From Treponema sp. (GTDB lineage: Bacteria > Spirochaetota > Spirochaetia > Treponematales > Breznakiellaceae), in contig JAIRPD010000078.1 in NCBI GenBank assembly GCA_031257195.1, forward strand, positions 1 through 34,346: a stretch of 34,346 bases of DNA, given 5' to 3'. Position 1 is the first letter of the stretch, and every line of letters starts with the position of its first letter. The translations under genes and the position numbers were made by a program. This document shows positions 14,541-22,412 of this stretch, piece after piece. The notes under the pieces are model-generated. The model saw only the letters and a program-made list of their open reading frames with translations. It did not search any database and had not been told where the DNA came from.

Positions 14541-17204
14541 CTAGTCCGCCCCTTTGCCGGCGGCGGTTTTAAAACCAAGCCCTCCGCCCTTGTCCCCGCC
14601 GGCGGCCCTGTCCGCCGTTACCGTATCCCCCTCTTTGATCTGTCCGGCGATGACAGCTTTGGCCAGGGGGTTTTCCAATTCCCCTTGAATTGTCCGTTTG
14701 AGGGGACGCGCGCCAAACTGGGGGTCGTAGCCCCGTTCCGCCAGCCATGTCTTGGCGGCGGAACTAAGGGTAAGGGTGATTTTCCGCTCCGCCAGGCGGT
14801 CCGCCAGCCGCGCGAACTGGATGTCCACGATTTTGCCGATCTCCTTCCTGCCCAGGCGGTTGAAGATCACCGTCTCGTCGATCCGGTTAAGGAATTCGGG
14901 GCGGAAGCTTTGTTTAAGGAGTTCTCCCAGCGCCTTCTTAACATTCTCATGGTTTTGTAATTCATCCTCGTCTTGCATCCCCAGGATCAGGTCCGATCCC
15001 AGATTACTGGTCATAATGATGATCACGTTCTTAAAGTCCACCACCCTGCCCTGGCCGTCCGTCAGGCGGCCGTCATCAAGGATCTGGAGGAACACGTTGA
15101 ATACCTCCGGGTGGGCCTTTTCTATTTCATCAAAGAGAATCACGCTGTAGGGCCGGCGGCGCACCGCCTCGGTAAGCTGCCCCCCCCGCTCGTAGCCCAC
15201 ATAACCCGGGGGCGCCCCGATAAGCCGGCTTACGGAGTATTTTTCCCCGTACTCGCTCATGTCGATCCGGGTGAGGGCTTTTTCGTCATTAAAGAGAAAG
15301 TCCGCCAGGGTTTTGGCCAGCTCGGTCTTGCCCACACCGGTGGGACCCAGGAAGAGGAAACTTCCCAGAGGCCTGGCGGCGTCGGAAAGTCCCGCCTTGT
15401 TCCGCCGGATCGCGTCCGCCACGGCGGCTACCGCGGCGGCCTGGCCCACCACTCGCTGTTCCAGAACCTTTTCCAAATCCAGGTACTTTTGCAGTTCCCC
15501 GCTGAGCATCTTTGACACGGGAATCCCCGTCCAGGCGCTGACCACCCGGGCGATGTCTTCCTCGCTCACCTCCTCCCGAAGGAGGGCGGGTACGGAACCG
15601 CCCGCGCCGCCGGCCTCACCGCCCTCACCGGCGCGCTTCTTTTCCATCTGGTCCGTCAAGGCTTTGAGCTTTTTCTGGGCCTCGGGGATCCGGCCATGCT
15701 TGATCTCCGCGGCCTTGGAAAGGTTCCCTTCCCGTTCCCAGCGGGTTTCCTCTATCTTTAGCTCCTCAATCCGCTGCTTTATGGCCCGGATTTGTTCAAT
15801 GTCCTTCTTTTCCCCTTCCCAGCGGGCGTTCATGGCGTCCCGCTCCGCGGAGGTATCGGCGATTTCTTTTTCCAGTTTATTCAGCCGGTCTTTAGAGGCG
15901 CTGTCATCCTCCCTGGCCAGGGCTTGTTTTTCTATGGAAAGCTGGAGCAGCTTTCGTTCCAGCTTGTCCAGTTCCGTGGGCCGGCTGTCCAGTTCCATTT
16001 TAAGGCGGCTCGCCGCCTCGTCCACCAGGTCAATAGCCTTGTCCGGCAGGAAACGGCTGGTGATATACCGGTCCGACAGGGACGCCGCCGCCACCAGGGC
16101 CTCGTCCTTAATCCGTACCCCGTGGTGAACTTCGTAACGTTCCTGGAGGCCCCGGAGGATGGCGATGGTGTCCTCCACATTGGGCTCCGCGGTGTACACC
16201 TGCTGGAAACGCCGTTCCAGGGCGGCGTCCTTTTCAATATGGGCCCGGTACTCGTCCAGGGTGGTGGCCCCAATACAGCGCAGTTCCCCCCGGGCCAGAG
16301 CGGGCTTCAGGAGGTTGCTGGCGTCGGTGGCCCCCTCCGCGGCCCCGGCCCCCACCAGGGTATGAAGCTCGTCTATAAAGAGGATGATCGTTCCCCCCGC
16401 GGCCTGAACTTCGTGGATTACCGCCTTCAGGCGCTCCTCGAATTCCCCCCGGAATTTGGCTCCCGCCACCAGGGCCCCCAGATCCAGGGCCAGGAGCTTT
16501 TTATTTTTCAGCCCCTCCGGCACATCCCCCGCCACAATCCGCCGGGCCAGACCCTCGGCGATGGCGGTCTTTCCCACCCCCGGCTCCCCGATAAGGACGG
16601 GGTTGTTCTTGGTTCTGCGGGAAAGGACCTGCATAACCCGGCGGATCTCCTCATCCCGGCCAATCACCGGGTCCAGTTTTTCCTGCCGGGCCAGGGCGGT
16701 CAGGTCCCGGCAGTACCTGTCCAGGACCTGGTATTTTTCCTCCGGGTTTTGGTCCGTCACCCGCTGGCTGCCCCGGACCGCCTTTAGGGCTTCCAGGATG
16801 GCCAGCTTGTTCACCCCGGACCGTTTTAGCACATTACCGGTCTTTCCCTCCGAGGCGGCAATGGCGATAAGGATGTGTTCCGTGGAGACAAACTGATCCT
16901 TAAGGGCGGCGGCCTCCGCCTCGGCTTTGGCCAGGACTTTAGCCGCGGCGGCGGAAAAGTAGAGCTTCGCCGCCTCGCCGTAAATCTTGGGCAGTTCCGT
17001 TACCAGAAGGTCCGTTTCCTGCAAAAGCTGAGGGGGGGCGGCGCCAATCCGCTCCACAATGGGCCGGACTATACCGTCCTCCTGTTCCAGCAGAGCCTTA
17101 AGCAGATGCTCCGTTTCCACCTGGGAATGATCGCTTTTTTGGGCGATTTTTACCGCCCCATCCAAAGCCTCCTGGGCTTTTATGGTGTATTTTTCGTAAT
17201 CCAC
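14541..17204 (-). CDS. clpB: ClpB protein disaggregase (HSP100)
   Basis: A hexameric AAA+ chaperone that pulls apart protein aggregates together with DnaK. The 887 residues show the N-terminal Clp repeat domain (1-145) and a first Walker [16 protein letters not shown] near 206-220 with [13 protein letters not shown] coiled-coil middle domain follows (about 405-530), and a second Walker [15 protein letters not shown], with the sensor region [15 protein letters not shown] Gly-rich insert ([12 protein letters not shown]) joins the middle domain to the second ATPase. The start is GTG at 17202-17204 with GAGG six bases upstream; an ATG start is not available nearby. No CIRCE element was found upstream. 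The gene lies 85 bases after the second sigma gene and may be partly read through from it. Confidence 0.96.
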   Translation of the reverse strand: MDYEKYTIKAQEALDGAVKIAQKSDHSQVETEHLLKALLEQEDGIVRPIVERIGAAPPQLLQETDLLVTELPKIYGEAAKLYFSAAAAKVLAKAEAEAAALKDQFVSTEHILIAIAASEGKTGNVLKRSGVNKLAILEALKAVRGSQRVTDQNPEEKYQVLDRYCRDLTALARQEKLDPVIGRDEEIRRVMQVLSRRTKNNPVLIGEPGVGKTAIAEGLARRIVAGDVPEGLKNKKLLALDLGALVAGAKFRGEFEERLKAVIHEVQAAGGTIILFIDELHTLVGAGAAEGATDASNLLKPALARGELRCIGATTLDEYRAHIEKDAALERRFQQVYTAEPNVEDTIAILRGLQERYEVHHGVRIKDEALVAAASLSDRYITSRFLPDKAIDLVDEAASRLKMELDSRPTELDKLERKLLQLSIEKQALAREDDSASKDRLNKLEKEIADTSAERDAMNARWEGEKKDIEQIRAIKQRIEELKIEETRWEREGNLSKAAEIKHGRIPEAQKKLKALTDQMEKKRAGEGGEAGGAGGSVPALLREEVSEEDIARVVSAWTGIPVSKMLSGELQKYLDLEKVLEQRVVGQAAAVAAVADAIRRNKAGLSDAARPLGSFLFLGPTGVGKTELAKTLADFLFNDEKALTRIDMSEYGEKYSVSRLIGAPPGYVGYERGGQLTEAVRRRPYSVILFDEIEKAHPEVFNVFLQILDDGRLTDGQGRVVDFKNVIIIMTSNLGSDLILGMQDEDELQNHENVKKALGELLKQSFRPEFLNRIDETVIFNRLGRKEIGKIVDIQFARLADRLAERKITLTLSSAAKTWLAERGYDPQFGARPLKRTIQGELENPLAKAVIAGQIKEGDTVTADRAAGGDKGGGLGFKTAAGKGAD

Positions 17205-17265
17205 GATCCGCCTCTTTATTAAACAGATTTTGTTAAACCAACATTTTCATTCCGCCGCCAAGTTA

Positions 17266-17282
17266 CCCCCCGCCTTTGGGGG
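17266..17282 (-). terminator. Weak hairpin after the second sigma gene
   Basis: CCCCC and GGGGG arms around a six-base loop lie eight bases past the sigma stop. There is no T-run and only five pairs form, so read-through into clpB is likely. Confidence 0.25.
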
Positions 17283-17289
17283 CGCCCTT

Positions 17290-18144
17290 TCAGGCCACGT
17301 AGGTTTCCAGCAGTTTCCGGGAAGCGGAGTGCTGAAGCCGCTTGATGGCCTTTTTTTCAATCTGCCTGATCCGCTCCTTGGTTAGGTTAAACCGGTCCCC
17401 GATTTCCTTAAGGGAAAGGGGAACCTTGTCTCCCAGGCCATAACGGAAGCGGATTACGTCGGCCTCCTTTTCCTCCAGCCGGTCCAGGACCAGCTCAATG
17501 TCCTCCCGGAGGGCGGCGTCTATGGCCTGGGCTTCCGGCGGACGGTAGCGGGAGGCCTCGATAAAGTCCCCCAGGGTGGAAGAGTCCTTCTCGTCGTAGA
17601 GAGGATTTTCCAGCGAGACCATGTCCCGGGAGATGCTGATTAGATCCTCCACATGGCCGGGGTCCATGTCAAGCATCTTCGCCACTTCCTTCATTTCGGA
17701 GTTTTCTTCCTGGATATACTTCCGGGCTTTTTCAATCTGAACCAGCTCGTTTACCCTGTTCAAGGGAAGCCGGATCATTCGGGACTTTTCGTAGATTGCC
17801 TTGAGGATGGCCTGCCTAATCCACCAGACAGCGTAGGAGATAAAGTGGTAACCCTTATCCACATCATAGCGTTTAATGGCGTTAAAAAGCCCTAGATTTC
17901 CCTCGCTGATAAGGTCTTCCAGGGGAATACCCTGGCCCTGGTATTTTTTTGCCACATTTACTACAAACCGAAGGTTGGCGCTGATAAGCCTGTTCTGGGC
18001 TTCCAGGCTGCCCTTTACCGCCTCCCTGGCGCAGAGGTCTTCCTCTTTTCTGGTCAAAAGGGGAATCCGGTTGATTTCTTTTAGATACACGGCCAGGGTG
18101 TTTTCGTTGTTGACTTCGGTACTTTTCCTTTTTGTCGCGGTCAT
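17290..18144 (-). CDS. Second alternative sigma-70-family factor (group 2-like), under a sigma-54 promoter
   Basis: The 284-residue protein lacks region 1.1. Region 1.2 begins at NTLAVYLKEINRIPLLT. Region 2 has NLRFVVNVAKKYQGQGIPLE, DLISEGNLGLFNAIKRYDV and HFISYAVWWIRQAIL. Region 3 has MIRLPLNRVNEL, and region 4.2 is SLKEIGDRFNLTKERIRQIE. I chose the ATG at 18142-18144 because GGAGG sits just upstream; the frame runs on past it but the added residues do not fit. The gene lies between groES and clpB, hinting at a stress or protein-quality regulon, although this is inference. It differs in both promoter-reading helices from the factor at 4901, so the two should read different gene sets. Confidence 0.92.
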   Translation of the reverse strand: MTATKRKSTEVNNENTLAVYLKEINRIPLLTRKEEDLCAREAVKGSLEAQNRLISANLRFVVNVAKKYQGQGIPLEDLISEGNLGLFNAIKRYDVDKGYHFISYAVWWIRQAILKAIYEKSRMIRLPLNRVNELVQIEKARKYIQEENSEMKEVAKMLDMDPGHVEDLISISRDMVSLENPLYDEKDSSTLGDFIEASRYRPPEAQAIDAALREDIELVLDRLEEKEADVIRFRYGLGDKVPLSLKEIGDRFNLTKERIRQIEKKAIKRLQHSASRKLLETYVA

Positions 18145-18181
18145 TATTACCTCCGTTTCTTCTAATTGTTTACAAATATAG

Positions 18182-18199
18182 TAGCAATTTCCGTGCCAA
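18182..18199 (-). promoter_or_regulatory. Sigma-54 (RpoN) -24/-12 promoter of the second sigma gene
   Basis: On the minus strand TTGGCACG-N4-TTGCTA again matches the full consensus. GG is at 18196-18197 and GC at 18184-18185 with ten bases between. Predicted transcription starts near 18172, 28 bases before the ATG. It agrees with the promoter at 4803-4820 in every conserved base and in the flanking TATAT. Confidence 0.85.
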
Positions 18200-18215
18200 C
18201 CGTGGAAGAACACCA

Positions 18216-18240
18216 TAAATCTTTACAATACAAGGAATTA
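18216..18240. promoter_or_regulatory. Inverted repeat shared by both sigma-54 promoters (copy 2)
   Basis: On the minus strand TAATTCCTT (18232-18240), seven bases, then AAAGATTTA (18216-18224). The left arm and the following G equal copy 1 at 4752-4776; the right arm differs at two of nine positions. The centre is 31.5 bp from the -24 GG, exactly 10 bp nearer than in copy 1. Confidence 0.6.
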
Positions 18241-18355
18241 GCTTATTTCTTGCCTGTCCATCGCCCTCTGTTGCCCCACAAAAAAGTTCAACCCTGGGGA
18301 AAATTGACACAACCACGAAAAAAACGTTTATAGGTGGGACATTTTGATACAAAAC

Positions 18356-18385
18356 AATGCCCCGCCGTCCAAGGCGGGGCATTTT
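18356..18385. terminator. Strong terminator hairpin downstream of groES
   Basis: Arms AATGCCCCGCC (18356-18366) and GGCGGGGCATT (18373-18383) pair perfectly over 11 bp with a six-base loop. On the minus strand it is followed by GTTTTG, ending groES transcription 30 bases past its stop. On the plus strand TTTG follows, so it may act in both directions. Confidence 0.75.
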
Positions 18386-18415
18386 GTCCGAAAAACCCGG
18401 CGAGATCCGGGGCCG

Positions 18416-18688
18416 CTATTCAATAACGGCTACCACATCCTGGATCTTAAGGATCAGGTGTTCTACCCCGTCGATCTTGATCTGGGTTCCGGCATACTTG
18501 TCGTACATGACCTTGTCACCGGGTTTAACGGTGATCTTTTCCTTTTCCGTACCCGGTCCCACTTCCACAACGGTTCCCTGCTGGGTTTTTTCCTGGGCGG
18601 TATCGGGGATGATAATCCCCCCCGCGGTTTTTGCCTCGTTCTTTTCCAGCTTGACAATAACCCGGTCTGCCAAGGGCTTAACCTTCAT
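18416..18688 (-). CDS. groS: Co-chaperonin GroES
   Basis: The seven-subunit lid of the GroEL folding chamber. The 90 residues are the standard length, with the opening VKPLADRVIVKLEK, the mobile loop around EAKTAGGIIIPD (residues 17-29) and the closing VEHLILKIQDVVAVIE. AGGAGGG precedes the ATG. No groEL lies next to it in this window, unlike most bacteria. It has its own sigma-70 promoter and terminator, so it is a single-gene unit. No CIRCE repeat is present. Confidence 0.96.
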   Translation of the reverse strand: MKVKPLADRVIVKLEKNEAKTAGGIIIPDTAQEKTQQGTVVEVGPGTEKEKITVKPGDKVMYDKYAGTQIKIDGVEHLILKIQDVVAVIE

Positions 18689-18729
18689 ATTTCCCTCCTG
18701 ATGATTATAAATAAGTATGGATGGAATTT

Positions 18730-18766
18730 AATATAAAAAAACAAAGCCTAAAGGTCAAGACCTTTA
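18730..18766 (-). promoter_or_regulatory. groES promoter with palindrome over the -35
   Basis: On the minus strand TTGACC (18753-18758) and TATATT (18730-18735) are spaced 17 bp, a strong vegetative promoter about 40 bases from the ATG. The -35 sits in an exact palindrome, arms TAAAGGTC (18749-18756) and GACCTTTA (18759-18766) around AA. That palindrome could be an operator, or the stem of a terminator for the TPR gene that ends eight bases away, since a T-rich stretch follows it. Confidence 0.65.
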
Positions 18767-18773
18767 CGCGAGT

Positions 18774-20813
18774 TTATGAAAAAACTTTTTGACCCCCCGG
18801 GGCGTTCAGGCGGCGGAGTTCCAGCCGGGCTTGAAGATTTTCCGGGTCCAGGTCCAGGGCGTATTCCAGAACCCGGCGGCTGTCCGGCTCCCGGCCCATG
18901 GCGCGGAAACACCGGGCTATGCGAAGTTGAATCCGGGCGGCGTCCCGCCTTTCCGGGGAAACCCCCGCGGCGGGAATTCCCGGGGCGGCGGAAACGGCGG
19001 ATACCGGAGGCGGGCCGGCGGCCGGCGGGGCGGCGCCTTCAGGAACAGCTTCTGGAACCGGGTCGTTTACGGCGGAAACAGCGGGGGGCGGGACCTGGGC
19101 AAACAACCGGTCCCCCGCGGCGAGGATTCCCGCGGCGATTTCATAGTACCGCAGGGCTTCCTGGGGATTACGCCGCAGGTCCAGCAGCAGCCCCAAATTG
19201 GCGCTGATCTGCCACAGGGGCTGATCCCGGCGATCCCCGGCGGCGGCCCCCGGGCTGTTTTGGCCGCCCGGGGCCTCCGGTTCCGCACCGCCCGAAGAAG
19301 CCGCCTTCTCCCTGGGAAGGCGGACTACGCCCCGCAGGGTCTTTTCCGCCTCGTCAAGGCGGCTCTCCCGCACCAGAGCAAAGGCCCGGTGCAGGGCCGC
19401 CCAGGAGCCCTCCACCTGGTTTATGCCGGCGTTTCGCAGGGCCAGGGCGGTTTCCTCATAACGCCGCTGAAAGTCGAAGTACCAGGCGGCCCACTCAAAA
19501 AGCCGGCCGTCGCCGGGGTGACGGTTAAGGAGCAGCCAGGTCTCCGCCACCGTACGGTCGATGGTCCAGTCCTCGCTTCGCCTCCGCAGGGTCTCCAGGT
19601 CAAAAAGCCCCTCGGTTTGCCCAGCCTGTTCCAGGATCGTCAAAGCCCGGGCCAGGGGAAGAAGCCGGGAATAGCGGAGGATTCCAAAAATCCGCCCCGG
19701 CTGATATTCGGCGTTGGCGGCGAAAAGCAATTCCAGCCAGCCCCGTTCTTCCCCGGCGCTGGAAGCGGTGGAGGCCATATTGTAAAGCACCCTGGCCCTG
19801 ACAGAGGCGGAATCGGGATTACCCCCGGTTTCGCCGCCGGGGGGGATACTCTTTTGAAGGGCACCCGAATTCTGGCCGGCGGCGCTTTTTTCCGCCGCCG
19901 CTACCCTCCACAGACCACGGGCGCTGTCCGTAAAGCCCGCCAGCCACAAGGCATCGCCCTGGCGGCCCAAGGAACGGGCATCACTGAAAAGGGAAAACAA
20001 CTCCGCCGCCCGGAGAAAATTCCCGTGGTCGTAGAAGAATTCCCCGCCAAAGCGATACGTTGACTCCAGCAGGGCCGCGGGGGCGCCGGAGAATTCCCTG
20101 GTCCCCAGGAGATCATTCACCATAGCCGCCGCCTCCTGGGTTTCCCCTTCCAGCAGGGTCCTGATACAAGCGTTGACCAGGTATTTTTCCCGCTCCTCCC
20201 CCTGGGTGAGGGAACAAAGCAGGGTAAAGAGTTCCCGGGGCAGAAACCGGGCCAAAGCGGGATCCGCCATGGCCCTGGAGTAAACCGCGAAAGCCAGGGC
20301 CAAGTCCTGAAGGGAACCCTGATTCATCAGGGCCGTCAAATCCCGAATATCTTCGGCCTCCTCTTCGGAAGGGGATTTTCCCGCGGCGCTGAGGATCAGC
20401 GCCTCCGCCGCGAGGGCGGCGATCGGCCCTGAATAGGGGTACTGCTCCCGGACCCGTTCCACCCCCCGGATATAGGCGTCCATATAGGCTCCGGCCTCCC
20501 CCGGGTCCGCGCCGCGGAGGGCGATCCGGCGGCGCTTGAGCACGGAGAGAAAATTTTCCATGTCCAGGGCGCTCTTTTCCAGCGAATCCAGCAGGCCGTT
20601 TCGCCGCCGGGGGGAAAGGTCCGGGTTTTCCCGGATTTCCCCGTCGTACGCTTCCAGGGCCTGGGCAAAGGCGCTTTTTTCTCCGCCCAGGGAGGCGAAA
20701 AGAGGAATTCCCCCCGCGACGGAGAGGAAATACAGCGCCCCCGCGAAAAGCAGGGCAAGCACAAGACCAAAGAGGCACACCCCCCTAAGGAGGGCCAGGG
20801 ATTTATCGCTCAC
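18774..20813 (-). CDS. Membrane-anchored TPR-repeat protein of unknown role
   Basis: The 679-residue protein has one N-terminal membrane anchor (LLRGVCLFGLVLALLFAGALYFL, residues 6-28). A long helical region with TPR-like pairs follows, for example FFYDHGNFLRAAELFSLFSD near residue 260 and PQEALRYYEIAAGILAAGD near 560. A low-complexity Ala/Pro/Val linker runs from about 585 to 630, and a last TPR (ARIQLRIARCFRAMGREPDS) leads to the end. TPR arrays bind other proteins; no partner can be inferred. I chose the GTG at 20811-20813 with GGAG six bases upstream. It overlaps the nusB stop by 11 bases, so it is translationally coupled to nusB. Confidence 0.75.
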   Translation of the reverse strand: MSDKSLALLRGVCLFGLVLALLFAGALYFLSVAGGIPLFASLGGEKSAFAQALEAYDGEIRENPDLSPRRRNGLLDSLEKSALDMENFLSVLKRRRIALRGADPGEAGAYMDAYIRGVERVREQYPYSGPIAALAAEALILSAAGKSPSEEEAEDIRDLTALMNQGSLQDLALAFAVYSRAMADPALARFLPRELFTLLCSLTQGEEREKYLVNACIRTLLEGETQEAAAMVNDLLGTREFSGAPAALLESTYRFGGEFFYDHGNFLRAAELFSLFSDARSLGRQGDALWLAGFTDSARGLWRVAAAEKSAAGQNSGALQKSIPPGGETGGNPDSASVRARVLYNMASTASSAGEERGWLELLFAANAEYQPGRIFGILRYSRLLPLARALTILEQAGQTEGLFDLETLRRRSEDWTIDRTVAETWLLLNRHPGDGRLFEWAAWYFDFQRRYEETALALRNAGINQVEGSWAALHRAFALVRESRLDEAEKTLRGVVRLPREKAASSGGAEPEAPGGQNSPGAAAGDRRDQPLWQISANLGLLLDLRRNPQEALRYYEIAAGILAAGDRLFAQVPPPAVSAVNDPVPEAVPEGAAPPAAGPPPVSAVSAAPGIPAAGVSPERRDAARIQLRIARCFRAMGREPDSRRVLEYALDLDPENLQARLELRRLNAPGGQKVFS

Positions 20814-21249
20814 GATCCGCTCCGTCCTGAATGGTTTTCCGTATCCCGTCCAATACACCGTTGATGAAACGGTAGGAATCGTCCGCGCCGTATTCCCGGG
20901 AAATACCCACCGCCTCATCGATTACCACCGAGGGGGGGACGCCGTTTTGAAACATCAGCTCGTAGACGCTTAAGCGCAGCAGGGCCAGGTCCACCAGCTT
21001 AAGCCGGGAAAAGTCCCAATGGGCCAGGTGTCCGCTGATCATGGCGTCCACGGCCTTTATATTTTCCACCGTTCCGGTGATAAGCAGCCGGGAAAAATCC
21101 CCGGCGTTTCCCAGGACTTTTCGTTCATCCTCTTCCAGCCAGGAAAAATCAAGAAGCCTTTCCAGCCGGTCCTTTTTAAGGGCCTCTTCCGCCATTTCCC
21201 AGGCATAGAGGGCCTGAAAGGCCAGGATCCGTCCCCTTCTGCGCGACAT
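20803..21249 (-). CDS. nusB: Transcription antitermination factor NusB
   Basis: NusB pairs with ribosomal protein S10 at boxA RNA and keeps RNA polymerase from terminating in rRNA operons. The 148 residues match the all-helical family: RRRGRILAFQALYAWEM at the start, ANLARRLITG-like FSRLLITGTVENI in the middle, and LALLRLSVYELMF followed by PPSVVIDEAVGISREYG and FINGVLDGI at the end. Its ATG shares one base with the stop of the upstream SurA-like gene (TAATG), and its 3' end overlaps the TPR gene start, so three genes form a tightly coupled operon. Confidence 0.95.
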   Translation of the reverse strand: MSRRRGRILAFQALYAWEMAEEALKKDRLERLLDFSWLEEDERKVLGNAGDFSRLLITGTVENIKAVDAMISGHLAHWDFSRLKLVDLALLRLSVYELMFQNGVPPSVVIDEAVGISREYGADDSYRFINGVLDGIRKTIQDGADRER

Positions 21250-22307
21250 TAGTAGTTGATAAGCGCCGCCTCAATTTTTACGCCGTCTTTACCCGCCTCT
21301 TTTCGCAGGGCGGCGATTATGTCTTCCTGCGCCTTGGGAAGGAGTTCCATCCGCTTTTGTTGGGCCAGACCGCCCTGGATATACATGCGGACCGTGACGG
21401 TTTTCCCGTCGGGAGACTGCACCCCCGTGGAGTCGTTGAGGCCCAGGGTCCGGCTGGGGTATTTGTCGGTAATTTTTAGGATGAGAAATCTTTTTTCCGG
21501 CGGCAGATCCAGCACTTCCGATACCTTGCCCTGTTCCAGGGTAAAAACAACCTTGAGGAACTCCTCGGGATAGCCCGGATAATTCCGGGGCAGGCTTCCC
21601 CTTCCCGCCGCGATGCTGGCGTTTTCCTGGGCTCCCCCGTACTGGAGTATCTTCGCGTCAAAGGTGTTCACGTTGCCCTTAATCTCGCCGGCAAGCTGAT
21701 TCGCCCTGCCCCGGGCGGCCTGTTTTTCCGCGTCGGTCTTATAGCCAAAAACCAGGGCGCTGTACCCCACGATTTCGGGAACAGCGAATTCCGCCTTGTT
21801 GTTGTTGTAAAAATCGGTAATTTCCTTGTCGGAAACCTGGGGGTTTTTAAGGCCCGGGACTTTAAGAAGGAGATACCCCTCCATAAGCATCTGGTCTTTA
21901 ATCGCCGCCCGGGCGGCGGCCATGCTGTCCATGCCCAGGGCCTTGGCCAATTCGGCGTCGGTGGGCTGCCTGCCATTCTGCTGCTGGGCAAGCTGGCTCT
22001 TTAAGAGGTTTATCTGCTCGTTGACCTTGTTGTCCGTGATATTATTGGGGGGTTTTAGATCCCGTTCGGCGGCCTGGAGAACCAGTTTATTGTTTACCAT
22101 CCCCTCAAGCACTTCCCGCCGCTCTTCGGGGGTTAACGTCCGGCCCGCCAGCTTTTCCATTTTTTCCACTTCCGCCTTAAGCTGCCCCAACGTGATGGCC
22201 TCGGTTTTGGTAAGCCGTACCGTAGCCACGGTTTGTATGTTGGACTGGGCGAAAACCGCGCCCGCGAACAGGGGAAAAACGCGTAAAAACAAGATCATCC
22301 GCTTCAT
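21249..22307 (-). CDS. Exported SurA/PrsA-like chaperone (SurA N-terminal type)
   Basis: The 352-residue protein has a signal peptide MKRMILFLRVFPLFAGAVFA with likely cleavage before QSNIQ. A SurA-N-like helical region follows (GQLKAEVEKMEKLAGRTLTP, MVNNKLVLQAAERDL, SDKEITDFYNNNKAEF). A degraded parvulin-like segment comes near residues 175-280 (GRGSLPRNYPGYPEEFLKVV, LEQGKVSEVLDLPPEKRFLILKI). Prolyl isomerase activity is uncertain because the domain is divergent. A periplasmic role in folding outer-membrane proteins is inferred. I chose the ATG at 22305-22307 with AAGGG upstream, since it opens the signal peptide. It heads the operon with nusB and the TPR gene. Confidence 0.8.
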   Translation of the reverse strand: MKRMILFLRVFPLFAGAVFAQSNIQTVATVRLTKTEAITLGQLKAEVEKMEKLAGRTLTPEERREVLEGMVNNKLVLQAAERDLKPPNNITDNKVNEQINLLKSQLAQQQNGRQPTDAELAKALGMDSMAAARAAIKDQMLMEGYLLLKVPGLKNPQVSDKEITDFYNNNKAEFAVPEIVGYSALVFGYKTDAEKQAARGRANQLAGEIKGNVNTFDAKILQYGGAQENASIAAGRGSLPRNYPGYPEEFLKVVFTLEQGKVSEVLDLPPEKRFLILKITDKYPSRTLGLNDSTGVQSPDGKTVTVRMYIQGGLAQQKRMELLPKAQEDIIAALRKEAGKDGVKIEAALINY

Positions 22308-22412
22308 AACTACCCTTTTACGGCCCTTAACGCCGTTGTCATAAAAATATACCACATTCCAAAAGAAACAAACAAGGGCAAAAGTAACACGCCGCCCAAC
22401 GGACGGGGCCGT

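Noticed and set aside
18689-18773. CIRCE element upstream of groES
   Set aside because: The TTAGCACTC / GAGTGCTAA arms are absent; the palindrome present has an unrelated sequence.
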